64,000 bases of DNA from Allomuricauda sp. TY007 (GCF_010468565.1 NZ_WUEG01000008.1:124001-188000); one strand, 5' to 3'. Counted from the first letter of the stretch, positions 25,786 through 35,669 are shown. Made by a program: numbers and translations. The notes: a model not told the origin generated them from the letters alone.

Positions 25786-26606
25786 AAATAATTCTCCGTC
25801 CACCAGAATAAGCAAAACCAAAAAATCGGGATAGCCTCCACCCAAAACATCACAAAATACTTGGATTGCATTCGCTTCTTTGAAATCAGCACAAAAATAA
25901 GTGCTGCGGACAAAATGAGCCGCAACACGATTTCATTTTGATGTATTGAATCCTTTAGAAAAGTCATCAAGAAAAAAATCAAAATCAATCCCACTCCCAA
26001 TCTAGTAGTGTTTTTCACACCCAAGACCTGTGGCAAAGTTCGGAGTCCCCTATCATCCCATTGCATATCCCTGATTTCAAAAGGAAGAATCAACACCAAC
26101 ACCAACAACATACGTTGGATAAATGTTACGGCAAAATCCCAATCCAAGGTCATTTTTGCATCCAGCACGGGCAACAAAACCGTAAATCCGGCCCAGACAA
26201 AGGCCACAATATAAATTTTAAGGCCAGCCAAATTCCTTAAGTTCTTGGCGCGTGGCAACAAAGGAACTGCATACAGAGCGGACAACACGCCCAAAACAAC
26301 GGTCGCCACCCATATTTCCTCATCCAATTGTAGCAAAAAATAAATGGCGAAAGCAAACGAAACAAAGCTGAATATTTGAATGATTTTGTGATAAGCATTC
26401 GATACTATGAGGTACTTATATGCCTCAACACCATACTTGATAAAATTGTAACAAACGATTACACTAAAAAAGATAAAGCCCAATAAATTGATATCCGAAG
26501 AGCTGCCCAACAAATGAAAGGTAACGCCCGCCATGGAAATAACCGCAATGGCCACATGAATACTGGCATCCAGATAAAAATCGAAAATAGTTTTCAGGCT
26601 TTGCAT
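25782..26606 (-). CDS. UbiA-like integral membrane protein with a degenerate first Asp motif
   Basis: 274 aa from the ATG at 26606; an ATG nine codons upstream is possible. Eight to nine hydrophobic helices. The second Asp-rich motif of UbiA prenyltransferases is present as FEIRDMQWDDRGLRTLPQVLG (near 180-200). The first motif, normally N-D-x2-D-x3-D, reads CYNFIKYGVEAYKYL (near 55-68) and has lost its Asp residues. Prenyl diphosphate binding via magnesium would be impaired, so a substrate cannot be proposed. It is divergent from gcvP. Family membership is likely, activity doubtful. Confidence 0.65.
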   Translation of the reverse strand: MQSLKTIFDFYLDASIHVAIAVISMAGVTFHLLGSSSDINLLGFIFFSVIVCYNFIKYGVEAYKYLIVSNAYHKIIQIFSFVSFAFAIYFLLQLDEEIWVATVVLGVLSALYAVPLLPRAKNLRNLAGLKIYIVAFVWAGFTVLLPVLDAKMTLDWDFAVTFIQRMLLVLVLILPFEIRDMQWDDRGLRTLPQVLGVKNTTRLGVGLILIFFLMTFLKDSIHQNEIVLRLILSAALIFVLISKKRMQSKYFVMFWVEAIPIFWFCLFWWTENYF

Positions 26607-26677
26607 AGGGTAAAATCCAATAGCTTTAACCAAGGGTTAACTTGTGGTTAACAACTTTGGTTCAGAGACCTTCAAAA

Positions 26678-26711
26678 TTGACCATTTTCATCGAATTAAT
26701 CCCTAATTTTG
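26678..26711 (+). promoter_or_regulatory. Candidate promoter of gcvP (TTG - 23 bp - TAATTTTG)
   Basis: TAATTTTG at 26704-26711 fits TAnnTTTG exactly, and a TTG at 26678-26680 lies 23 bases upstream, at the long end of the allowed -33/-7 spacing. The ATG follows 20 bases downstream, which supports the start at 26732 rather than the 30-codon upstream extension. Confidence 0.55.
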
Positions 26712-26731
26712 TGCACTTTATTGGATTGAAC

Positions 26732-29584
26732 ATGAACACAGAGGTTTTTGCCGCCAGACACATTGGCATCACAGAGAGAGACTTACCCCACATGCTCGAG
26801 ACCATTGGGGTGGAAAGTATGGAACAGCTCATTTATGAGACCATTCCCGATGACATCAAATTAAAAAAACCATTGGACCTTCCGGAAGGAATCAGTGAAC
26901 ACGAGTTCCTGAGCCACCTGAACGAACTGGCCAAGAAGAACAAGGTTTTCAAAACCTACATCGGATTGGGATATCATGAATCCCTAACGCCATCGGTCAT
27001 CAAAAGAAACATTTTGGAAAACCCGGGCTGGTATACCGCCTACACCCCCTACCAAGCAGAGATTGCACAAGGTAGATTGGAAGCCCTCTTGAACTTCCAG
27101 ACCATGTTAAGCGACCTTACTGGCATGGAAATCGCAAATGCGTCACTTTTGGATGAAAGTACCGCTGCAGCCGAGGCCATGAGTATGCTGTTCGAACTGC
27201 GAAGCCGAGAGCAGAAAAAGGAAAATGTTGTAAAGTTCTTCGCTTCTGAAGAAATACTTCCCCAAACCCTGAGCTTGCTGAAAACACGCGCTATACCTTT
27301 AGGTATAGAATTGGTTGTGGGCAATCATGAAGATTTTGATTTTTCCGATGAATATTATGGTGCGTTGTTGCAATACCCAGGAAAATACGGTCAAGTCAAT
27401 GACTACGAATCCTTTGTGGAAAAAGCCAAGGAAAAGGACATAAAAGTGGCGGTTGCTGCCGATATTTTGAGCTTGGTGATGTTAACCCCTCCAGGTGAGT
27501 GGGGCGTGGATGCCGTGGTGGGAACAACACAGCGTTTTGGAATCCCATTAGGTTACGGTGGCCCTCATGCTGCATACTTTGCAACCAAAGAAGCATATAA
27601 AAGAAATATCCCGGGTAGGATTATCGGAATTACCCGAGATACCGATGGCAACCCTGCTTTACGTATGGCGCTTCAAACTAGGGAGCAACACATAAAAAGA
27701 GCCAAGGCAACTTCCAATATATGCACTGCCCAAGTATTATTAGCGGTCATGGCTGGAATGTACGCCGTTTATCACGGACCGGAAGGCTTAAAATATATTG
27801 CCAACAAAGTACACAACAACACCAAAAAGTTGGCAAAAGCATTGGAAGCCCACGGGTTTGAACAATTGAACAATGCTTACTTTGACACCATTAAGGTTAA
27901 GGTTAAAAACACAGGTCGACTTAAGGAGGTAATGGAAAGTAAAAGCATCAATCTATTTTACATTGATGATACCACCGTATCCATTTCCTTGAACGAAGCT
28001 GTTTCCGAAGCAGATGTAAACACATTGGTATCCTGCTTTGTGGAGTCACATAATCTGGATGAAAAATCCATCGAAGGAATGGATTTAGATGAAGTAATTC
28101 CAGCTTCGCTTCAACGACAATCTCCATTTATGGAGCATCCTGTGTTCAATTCCTATCATTCCGAGACCGAACTGATGCGCTACATCAAAAAATTGGAACG
28201 TAAGGATTTGGCGTTGAACCACTCCATGATTTCTTTGGGAAGTTGCACCATGAAATTGAACGCAGCTTCCGAAATGTTGCCATTGAGCTGGGGCGAATGG
28301 GGCAACATCCACCCATTTGTTCCTTTGGACCAAGCCGAAGGTTACCAAGAAGTACTAAAATCCCTTGAAGAGCAATTGAACGTAATAACTGGGTTTTCCG
28401 CCACTTCTCTACAGCCCAACTCAGGTGCTCAAGGAGAATATGCCGGTTTGATGGTCATCCGAGCCTACCATGAATCCAGAGGCGAAGAACACCGGGACAT
28501 TTGTTTGATTCCAGCTTCGGCACACGGCACCAATCCAGCCTCGGCAGTGATGGCTGGCATGAAAGTCGTTGTGACCAAAACTGACGAAAAAGGAAATATT
28601 GATTTGACCGATTTGCAAGAAAAAGCAGAAAAACATGCGGAAAACCTTGCCGCATTGATGGTCACATATCCCTCTACCCATGGTGTTTTTGAATCATCCA
28701 TCAAACAAATCACAAAATTGATTCATGATAACGGTGGACAGGTCTACATGGACGGTGCCAATATGAATGCCCAAGTAGGGTTGACTAATCCTGCGACCAT
28801 TGGAGCCGATGTTTGCCACTTGAACCTGCACAAGACCTTTGCCATCCCACACGGAGGTGGAGGCCCGGGCGTAGGTCCTATTTGTGTTGCAGAGCAATTA
28901 AAACCGTTCTTACCCACGAACCCAGTGATTCCAACAGGAGGAGAAAATGCCATAACAGCCATCTCTTCGGCACCTTGGGGGAGCTCCCTGGTATGTTTGA
29001 TTTCCTACGGATACATCAAAATGTTGGGAGCGGAAGGACTTACTAACGCAACCAAAGGTGCTATTCTGAATGCCAATTACATCAAAGACCGCTTAAAAGG
29101 TAAGTTTGATGTACTCTACGCTGGCGAACGAGGACGTGCGGCCCACGAAATGATCGTTGACTGTAGACCTTTTAAAGCAAATGGCATAGAAGTGACCGAT
29201 ATTGCCAAACGCCTTATCGATTACGGATTCCACGCACCTACGGTATCCTTCCCCGTTGCTGGAACTTTGATGATAGAGCCCACAGAAAGTGAGAGCCGAG
29301 CGGAACTTGATCGTTTTTGCGATGCATTATTATCAATTCGAGAGGAAATTGACGAAGCTTCAGTGGATGAAACGGACAATGTGCTGAAAAACGCACCACA
29401 CACCTTGGCAATGCTCACCAGCGACTCATGGGAACACCCGTATAGCAGGGAAAAAGCGGCTTTCCCATTACCTTATGTGGCCGAGAACAAATTTTGGCCA
29501 ACTATCCGAAGAACGGATGAAGCGTTTGGGGATCGTAATTTAATGTGCTCCTGTGCACCCATAGAAGATTACGCAGAAGCCTAA
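26732..29584 (+). CDS. gcvP: Glycine dehydrogenase (aminomethyl-transferring), P-protein of the glycine cleavage system
   Basis: 950 aa from the ATG at 26732, the usual length of the fused single-chain P-protein. Conserved start [22 protein letters not shown]-terminal half with YHGPEGL, C-terminal half with the PLP lysine in [21 protein letters not shown] (near 690). It decarboxylates glycine with PLP and passes the aminomethyl group to lipoyl-GcvH. GcvH and GcvT are not in the window, normal for Flavobacteriaceae. It has its own promoter candidate and a strong terminator, so it appears monocistronic. Confidence 0.97.
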   Translation: MNTEVFAARHIGITERDLPHMLETIGVESMEQLIYETIPDDIKLKKPLDLPEGISEHEFLSHLNELAKKNKVFKTYIGLGYHESLTPSVIKRNILENPGWYTAYTPYQAEIAQGRLEALLNFQTMLSDLTGMEIANASLLDESTAAAEAMSMLFELRSREQKKENVVKFFASEEILPQTLSLLKTRAIPLGIELVVGNHEDFDFSDEYYGALLQYPGKYGQVNDYESFVEKAKEKDIKVAVAADILSLVMLTPPGEWGVDAVVGTTQRFGIPLGYGGPHAAYFATKEAYKRNIPGRIIGITRDTDGNPALRMALQTREQHIKRAKATSNICTAQVLLAVMAGMYAVYHGPEGLKYIANKVHNNTKKLAKALEAHGFEQLNNAYFDTIKVKVKNTGRLKEVMESKSINLFYIDDTTVSISLNEAVSEADVNTLVSCFVESHNLDEKSIEGMDLDEVIPASLQRQSPFMEHPVFNSYHSETELMRYIKKLERKDLALNHSMISLGSCTMKLNAASEMLPLSWGEWGNIHPFVPLDQAEGYQEVLKSLEEQLNVITGFSATSLQPNSGAQGEYAGLMVIRAYHESRGEEHRDICLIPASAHGTNPASAVMAGMKVVVTKTDEKGNIDLTDLQEKAEKHAENLAALMVTYPSTHGVFESSIKQITKLIHDNGGQVYMDGANMNAQVGLTNPATIGADVCHLNLHKTFAIPHGGGGPGVGPICVAEQLKPFLPTNPVIPTGGENAITAISSAPWGSSLVCLISYGYIKMLGAEGLTNATKGAILNANYIKDRLKGKFDVLYAGERGRAAHEMIVDCRPFKANGIEVTDIAKRLIDYGFHAPTVSFPVAGTLMIEPTESESRAELDRFCDALLSIREEIDEASVDETDNVLKNAPHTLAMLTSDSWEHPYSREKAAFPLPYVAENKFWPTIRRTDEAFGDRNLMCSCAPIEDYAEA

Positions 29585-29603
29585 AACCCACTATAAACAT
29601 TGA

Positions 29604-29641
29604 GAAAAGCCTTGATTCTAGAATTAGATCAGGGCTTTTTT
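29604..29641 (+). terminator. Rho-independent terminator of gcvP
   Basis: The stem AGCCTTGAT/ATCAGGGCT (one G-T pair) is followed by TTTTTT, 20 bases after the gcvP stop. Confidence 0.88.
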
Positions 29642-29751
29642 CGCATCCTGCAATATATAAGTTACCTTTTGAACATTGTATAATTTACTATGCATGCATA
29701 ATATTAACAGCCCAATACCTTAAATTGTATTGACCAAAACCTCCACACAAT

Positions 29752-30810
29752 ATGAAAATCGGCATAACAGGTACTGGAAGTTACATACCTTCCATAATTA
29801 CCAAAAACGAAGATTTTTTGAATCATAAGTTCATGGAAACCGATGGATCGTCCTTTGAACAACAGAACAATGTGATCATTGAAAAGTTTGAAGCCATAAC
29901 GGGCATAGCCAACCGAAGATATGCGAGGCCCGACCTTAAAACATCGGACATTGGGTTTTTGGCGGCCGAGGAAGCGATTGCCAGTGCCAAGGTCGATAAG
30001 GAGGAACTCGACTACATCATATTTGCCCATAATTTCGGAGATCTCACCCCAGGAAAAATCCAAGGGGACACTTTACCAAGTCTAGCAACCCGCGTGAAGC
30101 ATTTGTTGCGCATCAAAAATCCAAAATGTGTGGCCTACGACCTTATTTTTGGTTGCCCGGGTTGGATTGAGGGTATAATTCAAGCAAATGCATTTATTAA
30201 AAGTGGGATGGCCAAAAAATGTTTGGTCATTGGAGGAGAAACCCTCTCCAGAGTTGTAGATCCTCATGATCGTGACAGTATGATTTTTTCCGACGGCGCA
30301 GGGGCTGCCATACTCGAAGCCAACACAGCCAATGGTGAAATATTGTCCCATGCTTCAGTAACCTACGCCAATGAAGAAGCGTATTATCTGTATTTTGATA
30401 AATCCAACAGCCCTGCGGAACCCCAAGAGACGCGGTACATAAAAATGCAGGGGCGAAAAATCTACGAGTTTGCCTGCATCAATGTACCCAAGGCCATGGC
30501 TTCCTGCCTTGATGACAGCGGAGTCAATATTGACGACGTTAAAAAGATTTTTATACATCAGGCCAACGAAAAAATGGATGAGGCTATCATCAAACGGTTT
30601 TATAAAATCTACGGCAAGACAGTTCCCAAGAACATTATGCCCATGAGCATACAGGATTTGGGAAACAGTTCTGTTGCCACTGTGCCTACCCTTTACAATA
30701 TGGTTCTTAAAGGAAAACTGCCCGAACATGAAGTAAAAAAAGGAGACGTTGTAATTTTTGCGAGTGTCGGAGCCGGAATGAACGTTAATGCGATTGTTTA
30801 CCAGTGTTGA
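29752..30810 (+). CDS. 3-oxoacyl-ACP synthase III (KAS III / FabH-like) family protein
   Basis: 352 aa thiolase-fold enzyme. The KAS III catalytic triad is present: Cys in DLIFGCPGWIEG near 131, His in IFIHQANEKMD near 265, and Asn in DLGNSSVATVP near 303. The N-terminus reads GITGTGSYIPSIITKN. It is longer than housekeeping FabH (about 315 to 330 aa), with insertions near 25-40, suggesting a specialised starter-unit condensation rather than primary fatty-acid synthesis. It is followed by methyltransferase and glycosyltransferase genes on the same strand, which may act on the same lipid or glycolipid (inference). Confidence 0.88.
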   Translation: MKIGITGTGSYIPSIITKNEDFLNHKFMETDGSSFEQQNNVIIEKFEAITGIANRRYARPDLKTSDIGFLAAEEAIASAKVDKEELDYIIFAHNFGDLTPGKIQGDTLPSLATRVKHLLRIKNPKCVAYDLIFGCPGWIEGIIQANAFIKSGMAKKCLVIGGETLSRVVDPHDRDSMIFSDGAGAAILEANTANGEILSHASVTYANEEAYYLYFDKSNSPAEPQETRYIKMQGRKIYEFACINVPKAMASCLDDSGVNIDDVKKIFIHQANEKMDEAIIKRFYKIYGKTVPKNIMPMSIQDLGNSSVATVPTLYNMVLKGKLPEHEVKKGDVVIFASVGAGMNVNAIVYQC

Positions 30811-30823
30811 TGTAGAAAAAACA

Positions 30824-30850
30824 AACTCAATAACTGAACAACCCAATAAC
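30824..30850. repeat. Inverted partial copy of the 31.5-kb intergenic repeat
   Basis: The reverse complement of this 27-base stretch matches 31499-31525 at 23 of 27 positions, so a fragment of the repeat family lies in opposite orientation on the other side of the methyltransferase gene. Confidence 0.55.
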
Positions 30851-30853
30851 ATA

Positions 30854-30898
30854 AAAACTAATTTGGGATTTGTGGTTTGTTTTTTGGAATTTTAGCCC
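30854..30898 (+). promoter_or_regulatory. Leader segment A, near-identical to the leader of the glycosyltransferase gene
   Basis: The roughly 45 bases immediately before the methyltransferase ATG match 32064-32108, immediately before the glycosyltransferase ATG, with only two differences. TAATTTGG within it is a near match to the -7 consensus. The shared leader suggests common control or origin by local duplication. Confidence 0.5.
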
Positions 30899-31438
30899 AT
30901 GTACGAAAACAACTTTCCCAACAAACGTTATAAACATACCTTAGCGTTCCTCAAAAAACATATCGACCCTTCGGAGTCCATCTTGGACCTTGGAGTTGAA
31001 AATCCATTTTCAGAAATCATGAAATCCAACGGATATCAAGTAAAGAATACCTCTGGCGAGGATTTGGACCTGGATTTTCAAAGTGTTGCCCAATCTGATG
31101 CCGATGTAGTGACCGCCTTCGAGATTTTTGAGCATTTAGTCGCTCCATTGAATGTACTAAAGGAGGTAAAAGCGAATAAATTGGTAGCAAGCATCCCCAT
31201 GCGATTGTGGTTCTCCCCAGCTTACCGAAGCAAAACCGACCCATGGGACCGGCACTATCACGAGTTCGAGGATTGGCAATTTGATTGGCTCTTGGAAAAG
31301 GCAGGATGGACTATCAAAGATTCTGCTAAATGGACAAACCCAGTCAAAAAAATTGGATTACGCCCTATTCTACGGTATTTTACAAATAGGTATTACATTG
31401 TTTATGCTGAACGTGTGCCATCAAAAGGCGAAGGGTAA
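30899..31438 (+). CDS. Class I SAM-dependent methyltransferase-like protein
   Basis: 179 aa. It begins with NFPNKRYKHTLAFLKKH, then SILDLGVENPFSE (near 28-40), a degenerate version of the SAM-binding GxGxG motif in which Gly residues are reduced. ADVVTAFEIFEHLVAP (near 65-80) is the typical post-motif with the EHL element seen in Methyltransf_11/23-type enzymes. The C-terminus contains DPWDRHYHEFEDWQFDWLLEKAGW. It lies between the KAS III-like gene and a GT2 gene, suggesting modification of a lipid or glycan; substrate unknown. Confidence 0.75.
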   Translation: MYENNFPNKRYKHTLAFLKKHIDPSESILDLGVENPFSEIMKSNGYQVKNTSGEDLDLDFQSVAQSDADVVTAFEIFEHLVAPLNVLKEVKANKLVASIPMRLWFSPAYRSKTDPWDRHYHEFEDWQFDWLLEKAGWTIKDSAKWTNPVKKIGLRPILRYFTNRYYIVYAERVPSKGEG

Positions 31439-31499
31439 AGGGGCAAAAGGTGAATGAAGTTCAAGTATCAAGTTCAAGCATCAAGTGCATCTAACTAAG

Positions 31500-31561
31500 T
31501 TATTGGGTTACTGAGTTATTTAGTTACTTCTGACATCGAGCATCGTACATCAAACCCAAGT
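31500..31561. repeat. 62-bp direct repeat, copy 1
   Basis: Matches 31917-31978 with a single mismatch (C for A at the twelfth base); the copies are 417 bp apart. Confidence 0.9.
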
Positions 31562-31916
31562 ACAAGTGCAAAAACATAGAGAAGAGAAACAAGAGCAAAG
31601 GCTCAAGTTCAGAGTTATGAGTCATGAGTTAGCAATTTACAAGTTATTGGGTACAGCACACCGCCACTGGCAACTGACTGACTTCCGACGTTTCGACTTT
31701 AGTTTATCCTGACCGTAACCGAAGGGTTCAACATGGCAAATCAAAACGACATTTAACAAGAGTTTCAAGCAATTGGTGTAATTCGTGTCAAAAGAGAGAA
31801 GAAAAACAAGAGCAGAGAATCAAGGCACAAAACTTCGTGCATCGTGCTTCGGACATCTGACTTCTGACAAGTTCAAGTGCAAGAACCAAGTTCAAACTCA
31901 AGTGTATCCGACTAAA

Positions 31917-31978
31917 TTATTGGGTTAATGAGTTATTTAGTTACTTCTGACATCGAGCATCGTACATCAAACCCAAGT
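31917..31978. repeat. 62-bp direct repeat, copy 2
   Basis: Matches 31500-31561 with a single mismatch. Confidence 0.9.
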
Positions 31979-32108
31979 GTAAGCCAAAACTCAAGTGTCA
32001 AATTCCAAAAATCAAAAATTGGAATTACTGCGAACTGCATACTAACTCCAATCTCCTAAACATAAAACTAATTTGGGATTTGTGATTTGTTTTTTGGAAT
32101 TTTAGCAC

Positions 32109-32954
32109 ATGCGCATCAGTATTGTTATTCCAGCACATAATGAAGCTTCTTATTTAAAAGACTGTTTGGATTCTTTTGTGGCCCAAACTTACTTGCCCAA
32201 TGAAATTATTGTGGTGGATGATAATTCTTCTGATGATACATATGCAATTGCAAAAAGCTATGCACAAAAGTACGATTGGGTAAATGTGGTACAGCGTAAT
32301 TCTACCGATGAACATATTCCCGGCAAAAAAGTGGTGGACACCTTCAATTTTGGATTGGAACGAGCTTCGGAACACGACCTTATCGGCAAGTTTGATGCGG
32401 ACATTATCCTGCCCCACAATTATTTTGAACTTATCGTCAATCAATTTCAAGCCAATTGGAAACTGGGAATGTGCTCTGGACTGTTGTACATCAAAAAAGG
32501 CGACGAGTGGATCTATGAAAATATCGCGGACAAAAATCACATCCGAGGTCCTATAAAACTCTATCATAAAGCTTGTTTTAATAAAATTGGCGGATTACGC
32601 CCAGGTGTAGGCTGGGACACCGTGGATACCCTTTTGGCCAAATACCACGATTTTAATACCCTGACACTCCCGGAACTCCAAGTAAAACACCTCCGCCCAA
32701 CTGGACATGGGTACAGTACCAAAAATTATCAAGCAAAGGGTGTTGCCATGTACAAGATGCGTTACGGGATTATCCTCACCAAAATTGCCGCATTAAAAAT
32801 GGCTTGGCAGGCCAAAAGTCCCAAATTATACTTCCAAGCAATATGGGGCTACCTCAAAGCTTTCTTCCAACGGCAAGCAAAATATGTCTCCAAAAAAGAG
32901 GGAAAGTTTATCAGAAGCTATCGTTGGAAGGGAGTTTGGTCCAAAATCCTATAA
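32109..32954 (+). CDS. Family 2 glycosyltransferase
   Basis: 281 aa, GT-A fold. The start is ISIVIPAHNEASYLKDCLDSF, with the nucleotide-sugar-binding Asp in IIVVDDNSSDDT near 38, the metal-binding DxD as FDADI near 97, and PGVGWDTVDTLLAKYHD near 165 as acceptor-side motif. No transmembrane helix, so it should act at the cytosolic face of the inner membrane. The leader directly before its ATG is nearly identical to that of the methyltransferase gene upstream. Sugar and acceptor unknown. Confidence 0.9.
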   Translation: MRISIVIPAHNEASYLKDCLDSFVAQTYLPNEIIVVDDNSSDDTYAIAKSYAQKYDWVNVVQRNSTDEHIPGKKVVDTFNFGLERASEHDLIGKFDADIILPHNYFELIVNQFQANWKLGMCSGLLYIKKGDEWIYENIADKNHIRGPIKLYHKACFNKIGGLRPGVGWDTVDTLLAKYHDFNTLTLPELQVKHLRPTGHGYSTKNYQAKGVAMYKMRYGIILTKIAALKMAWQAKSPKLYFQAIWGYLKAFFQRQAKYVSKKEGKFIRSYRWKGVWSKIL

Positions 32955-33099
32955 AACCACTTGTAATTCTTCATCCGTCAATTGAAAATGGGCATTCGTC
33001 AATTAACAAGGCTTTGCTATGTACGAAACTGGTATTTTGCTGGAGCAAAAGAATTTGCATAAAGTAAATCCATTCATAAATCAAACAATACTATAACGT

Positions 33100-33849
33100 A
33101 TGGATCCATCTACCCAAAACCTACATCTTATCCCCAACCCAGTTGACTTAAAAAGAATATGCAAAGCTTATGCAGCTTTGGAAGCTATTCTTGTACCCGA
33201 CCGAACAATACGAAACAGCAGTTACAACAAAGATCATGGCGAAACCATGGAACTTTTTAATTACCGTTTGGATCCAGCGGGTACGGACATGGCTATTGTT
33301 TTTGGCAAGCAGGGAACCTGTATTGTCGGATTCTATTATGAGTGTGACCTTATCGCCCGTTTTGAAAAAGCCCACTTGGCAAAGGAAGAACTCGAAAGGA
33401 AAAAATATAAATGGTGGATGCTAAAAAAGTTCAAACCCACACCCGTTTGGGAAATTTACTATGATGCGGTCAACTTGCCCGAAGAGATTGAAAAATTGAT
33501 GGAAGAACCTGTGATTGACCAAACATCATTTTGTGTTTGGCAGACCAAAACGGATAAAAAGTGGCAAAAAGGGTGTATTTCAGCTTCCAAAATCGAACTT
33601 GACGAAGATGTTTCCGATCTGGAAGATGGTTCGGATTTTTTTCTCCGCGATTTTGATGGGAACCCTGTTACGGTTAAAAATACTCTGGGTCAATTTATTG
33701 AAAAAGATTTAGACATGGAAACCATAGAAAAGGTTGTCAATGGGGAAGCAATTACAAAAGAATTTGTCCAAAAACTAAACCCTGAATACCAAGATCATGA
33801 AAGTTTAAAATCCGATCTGGATGAAATTGGATTCCCCCATCAACTATAG
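33100..33849 (+). CDS. Conserved-looking cytosolic protein of unknown function
   Basis: 249 aa, no signal peptide or membrane helix. Acidic overall, with a beta-rich N-terminal half (YRLDPAGTDMAIVFGKQGTCIVGFYYECD near 52-82), Trp-rich EIYYDAV and FCVWQTKTDKKWQKG segments near 115-160, and a DGSDFFLRDFDGNP stretch near 178. I do not recognise a family; resemblance to SUKH/SMI1-type proteins is not strong enough to claim. It lies alone between the GT2 gene and pafA, with the preceding 145 bases non-coding. It ends 32 bases before the convergent pafA stop. Confidence 0.65.
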   Translation: MDPSTQNLHLIPNPVDLKRICKAYAALEAILVPDRTIRNSSYNKDHGETMELFNYRLDPAGTDMAIVFGKQGTCIVGFYYECDLIARFEKAHLAKEELERKKYKWWMLKKFKPTPVWEIYYDAVNLPEEIEKLMEEPVIDQTSFCVWQTKTDKKWQKGCISASKIELDEDVSDLEDGSDFFLRDFDGNPVTVKNTLGQFIEKDLDMETIEKVVNGEAITKEFVQKLNPEYQDHESLKSDLDEIGFPHQL

Positions 33850-33881
33850 TAACCCGTTTACAAAATTTATAAATCACAAAC

Positions 33882-35552
33882 TCACTCCAAAACCTCCCCA
33901 ATTGGCTGTCCCGTAGTTCCACTTGGGAACGCAATACCAAGCAACGCTGCTATGGTGGGGGCAATATCGGGTATTTCGGTACGGTTTACCGTACTACCCT
34001 GCTTAATACCTTTTCCGTAAAGCAATAAAGGCACATGAGTGTCATATATTTGAGCTGAACCATGAGTGGAACCTGTTCTGCTGTACGAAATGTACCCCAC
34101 ATTTGGCACAATAAGCACATCGCCCGAACGCTTTTGGTTATAACCGTTCTGCAATATGTAAGGTATGCCTTCCAAATACTCGTTTGTCCACATTTGATGG
34201 GCCGTGTACACTTGACCTATTCCTTCGTAGGACAATAGTTCTTTGGCAATATCTTCTTGGGCATCATCAAGGTCTATATCCAAATTGGTCAAAATCTTAT
34301 GGTCCAAAAACAATTGGTAATTGGAAAGGTCACGCACCACATCCGTTGTCCCATATTTATACTGAAGAAATTCGGCAAACTTTGTTTGCGTACCCTTCAT
34401 ATCCAAATAACCTGCTGGAATCTTGGAATCCATCAAATAAGAAGGCACATTAATGGCAGCATGGTCGGCAGTCAAGAAAACGGTATACTCATCTTTACCT
34501 ACTTTTTCATCCAAAGTTGAAAAAATTCGGGCCAAATCTTGATCCAACCTTATGTAGGTATCTTCCACTTCTTTGGAATTAACTCCATAAAAATGCCCCA
34601 CATAATCGGTACTGGAAAAACTAATGGCCAAGAAGTCTGTAATGGTATCGGCCCCTAAATCCTCGCCTTCCAAAGCAGCCAAGGCAAAATCTGCGGTAAT
34701 GCTGTTTCCGTACGGCGTAGCACGCAACAGACCAAACTGACCGTTGGCATCCCACAAGTTGGGTATATCGTGCGGGAAGGTGTTACTTGTCTCCCCTTTT
34801 TGCAAACCTTCATAATTATTGGCATCCAAACCACTTTCCACATAAGTTTCAATGGGTTTTAGGGTCTTCCAAGGTTTTTTATAGGCTTCAACCGCGTCTG
34901 AATTGTTGAAATCGGTCACCCATTGCGGTAAGGTTTCCATGTAGTAGGAACTGGTAATCCAGTTTCCCGTTGCCCCACCTTCAAACCAATAGGCTGCATT
35001 GGCTGCGTGACCCGCAGGTAAAATAGCGCCTCTATCTTTTAGTGCCACGCCAATTACCTTTCCTCTTTTTTGAGTGTGCAAGCGCAACTGATCGGTAATG
35101 GTGGTTGTAAGCATCCTGTGGGGGGACATTTGCCCTGCATCGGAGGTAGTTCCTACGGATGTGTAACTATCATCCCCTGCACAATACACGTCTTGCCCAG
35201 ACTCCTTATCGAACCAATCATTGCCAATAATACCGTGCATGGAAGGTGTTGTACCGGTATAAACCGATGCATGACCGGGCCCCGTGCTAGTTGGAGCATA
35301 GTTAAAATGGTTGTTTTTACAATTAAAACCCTCGTTCACCAATCTTTTAAACCCTCCTTCTCCATATTGGTTCCAAAAACGGGTAAGGTAATCGTACCGC
35401 ATTTGATCCACTACAATACCTACGACCAATTTTGGTGTTTGGGCAATGGGTTTGGGCTGTACTTCAGCATCGTTCTTTTTTCTTCGTTGTCCGTATGAAA
35501 TACTGATGATGCACAATGCTAAGATGGAAACTATAAGGTTGGTCTTTTTCAT
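33882..35552 (-). CDS. pafA: PafA-type alkaline phosphatase
   Basis: 556 aa with signal peptide MKKTNLIVSILALCIISISYG, so periplasmic. Alkaline-phosphatase superfamily hallmarks: first metal Asp in VDQMRYDYL near 49, nucleophilic Thr in YAPTSTGPGHASVYTG near 88, the GNDWFDK Asn, LKDRGAILPAGH with the PafA-type Lys near 175, and metal His/Asp in TADHAAINVP near 365 and TGSTHGSAQIYDTHVPLL near 500. This combination marks the calcium-stimulated phosphomonoesterases that release phosphate from many organic esters in marine Bacteroidota. It has its own promoter candidate. Phosphate regulation cannot be seen. Confidence 0.93.
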   Translation of the reverse strand: MKKTNLIVSILALCIISISYGQRRKKNDAEVQPKPIAQTPKLVVGIVVDQMRYDYLTRFWNQYGEGGFKRLVNEGFNCKNNHFNYAPTSTGPGHASVYTGTTPSMHGIIGNDWFDKESGQDVYCAGDDSYTSVGTTSDAGQMSPHRMLTTTITDQLRLHTQKRGKVIGVALKDRGAILPAGHAANAAYWFEGGATGNWITSSYYMETLPQWVTDFNNSDAVEAYKKPWKTLKPIETYVESGLDANNYEGLQKGETSNTFPHDIPNLWDANGQFGLLRATPYGNSITADFALAALEGEDLGADTITDFLAISFSSTDYVGHFYGVNSKEVEDTYIRLDQDLARIFSTLDEKVGKDEYTVFLTADHAAINVPSYLMDSKIPAGYLDMKGTQTKFAEFLQYKYGTTDVVRDLSNYQLFLDHKILTNLDIDLDDAQEDIAKELLSYEGIGQVYTAHQMWTNEYLEGIPYILQNGYNQKRSGDVLIVPNVGYISYSRTGSTHGSAQIYDTHVPLLLYGKGIKQGSTVNRTEIPDIAPTIAALLGIAFPSGTTGQPIGEVLE

Positions 35553-35576
35553 GGTATGGATTTAATCAAATAAGAG

Positions 35577-35584
35577 CAAAACTA
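35577..35584 (-). promoter_or_regulatory. Promoter -7 element of pafA
   Basis: TAGTTTTG on the minus strand fits TAnnTTTG, 24 bases upstream of the pafA ATG. No -33 TTG at the expected spacing. Confidence 0.45.
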
Positions 35585-35669
35585 TTGATTTCTGTCGTTT
35601 AAAAATTTAAATGAAGGTTAAAAGCTGCACAATATTCTTATTTTTATCAACTCAAGTCCAAAAAAACGC

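Larger units (their letters stand above)
31439..32108. repeat. 670-bp non-coding block of short shuffled repeats
   Basis: No gene is visible. The block is a mosaic of phrases built on TCAAGTTCAAG, TTATTGGGTTA, GAGTTATTTAGTTA and TTCTGACATCGAGCATC. It holds one long direct duplication: 31500-31561 and 31917-31978 agree at 61 of 62 bases. Smaller phrases such as CAAGTTCAAACTCAAG recur here and at 37299. The last 45 bases are the leader shared with the methyltransferase gene. It looks like a decayed intergenic repeat family rather than a regulatory RNA. Confidence 0.75.

Noticed and set aside
31439..32108. CRISPR-like array
   Set aside because: Repeats are unequal in length, shuffled and not regularly spaced, and no cas gene is present.
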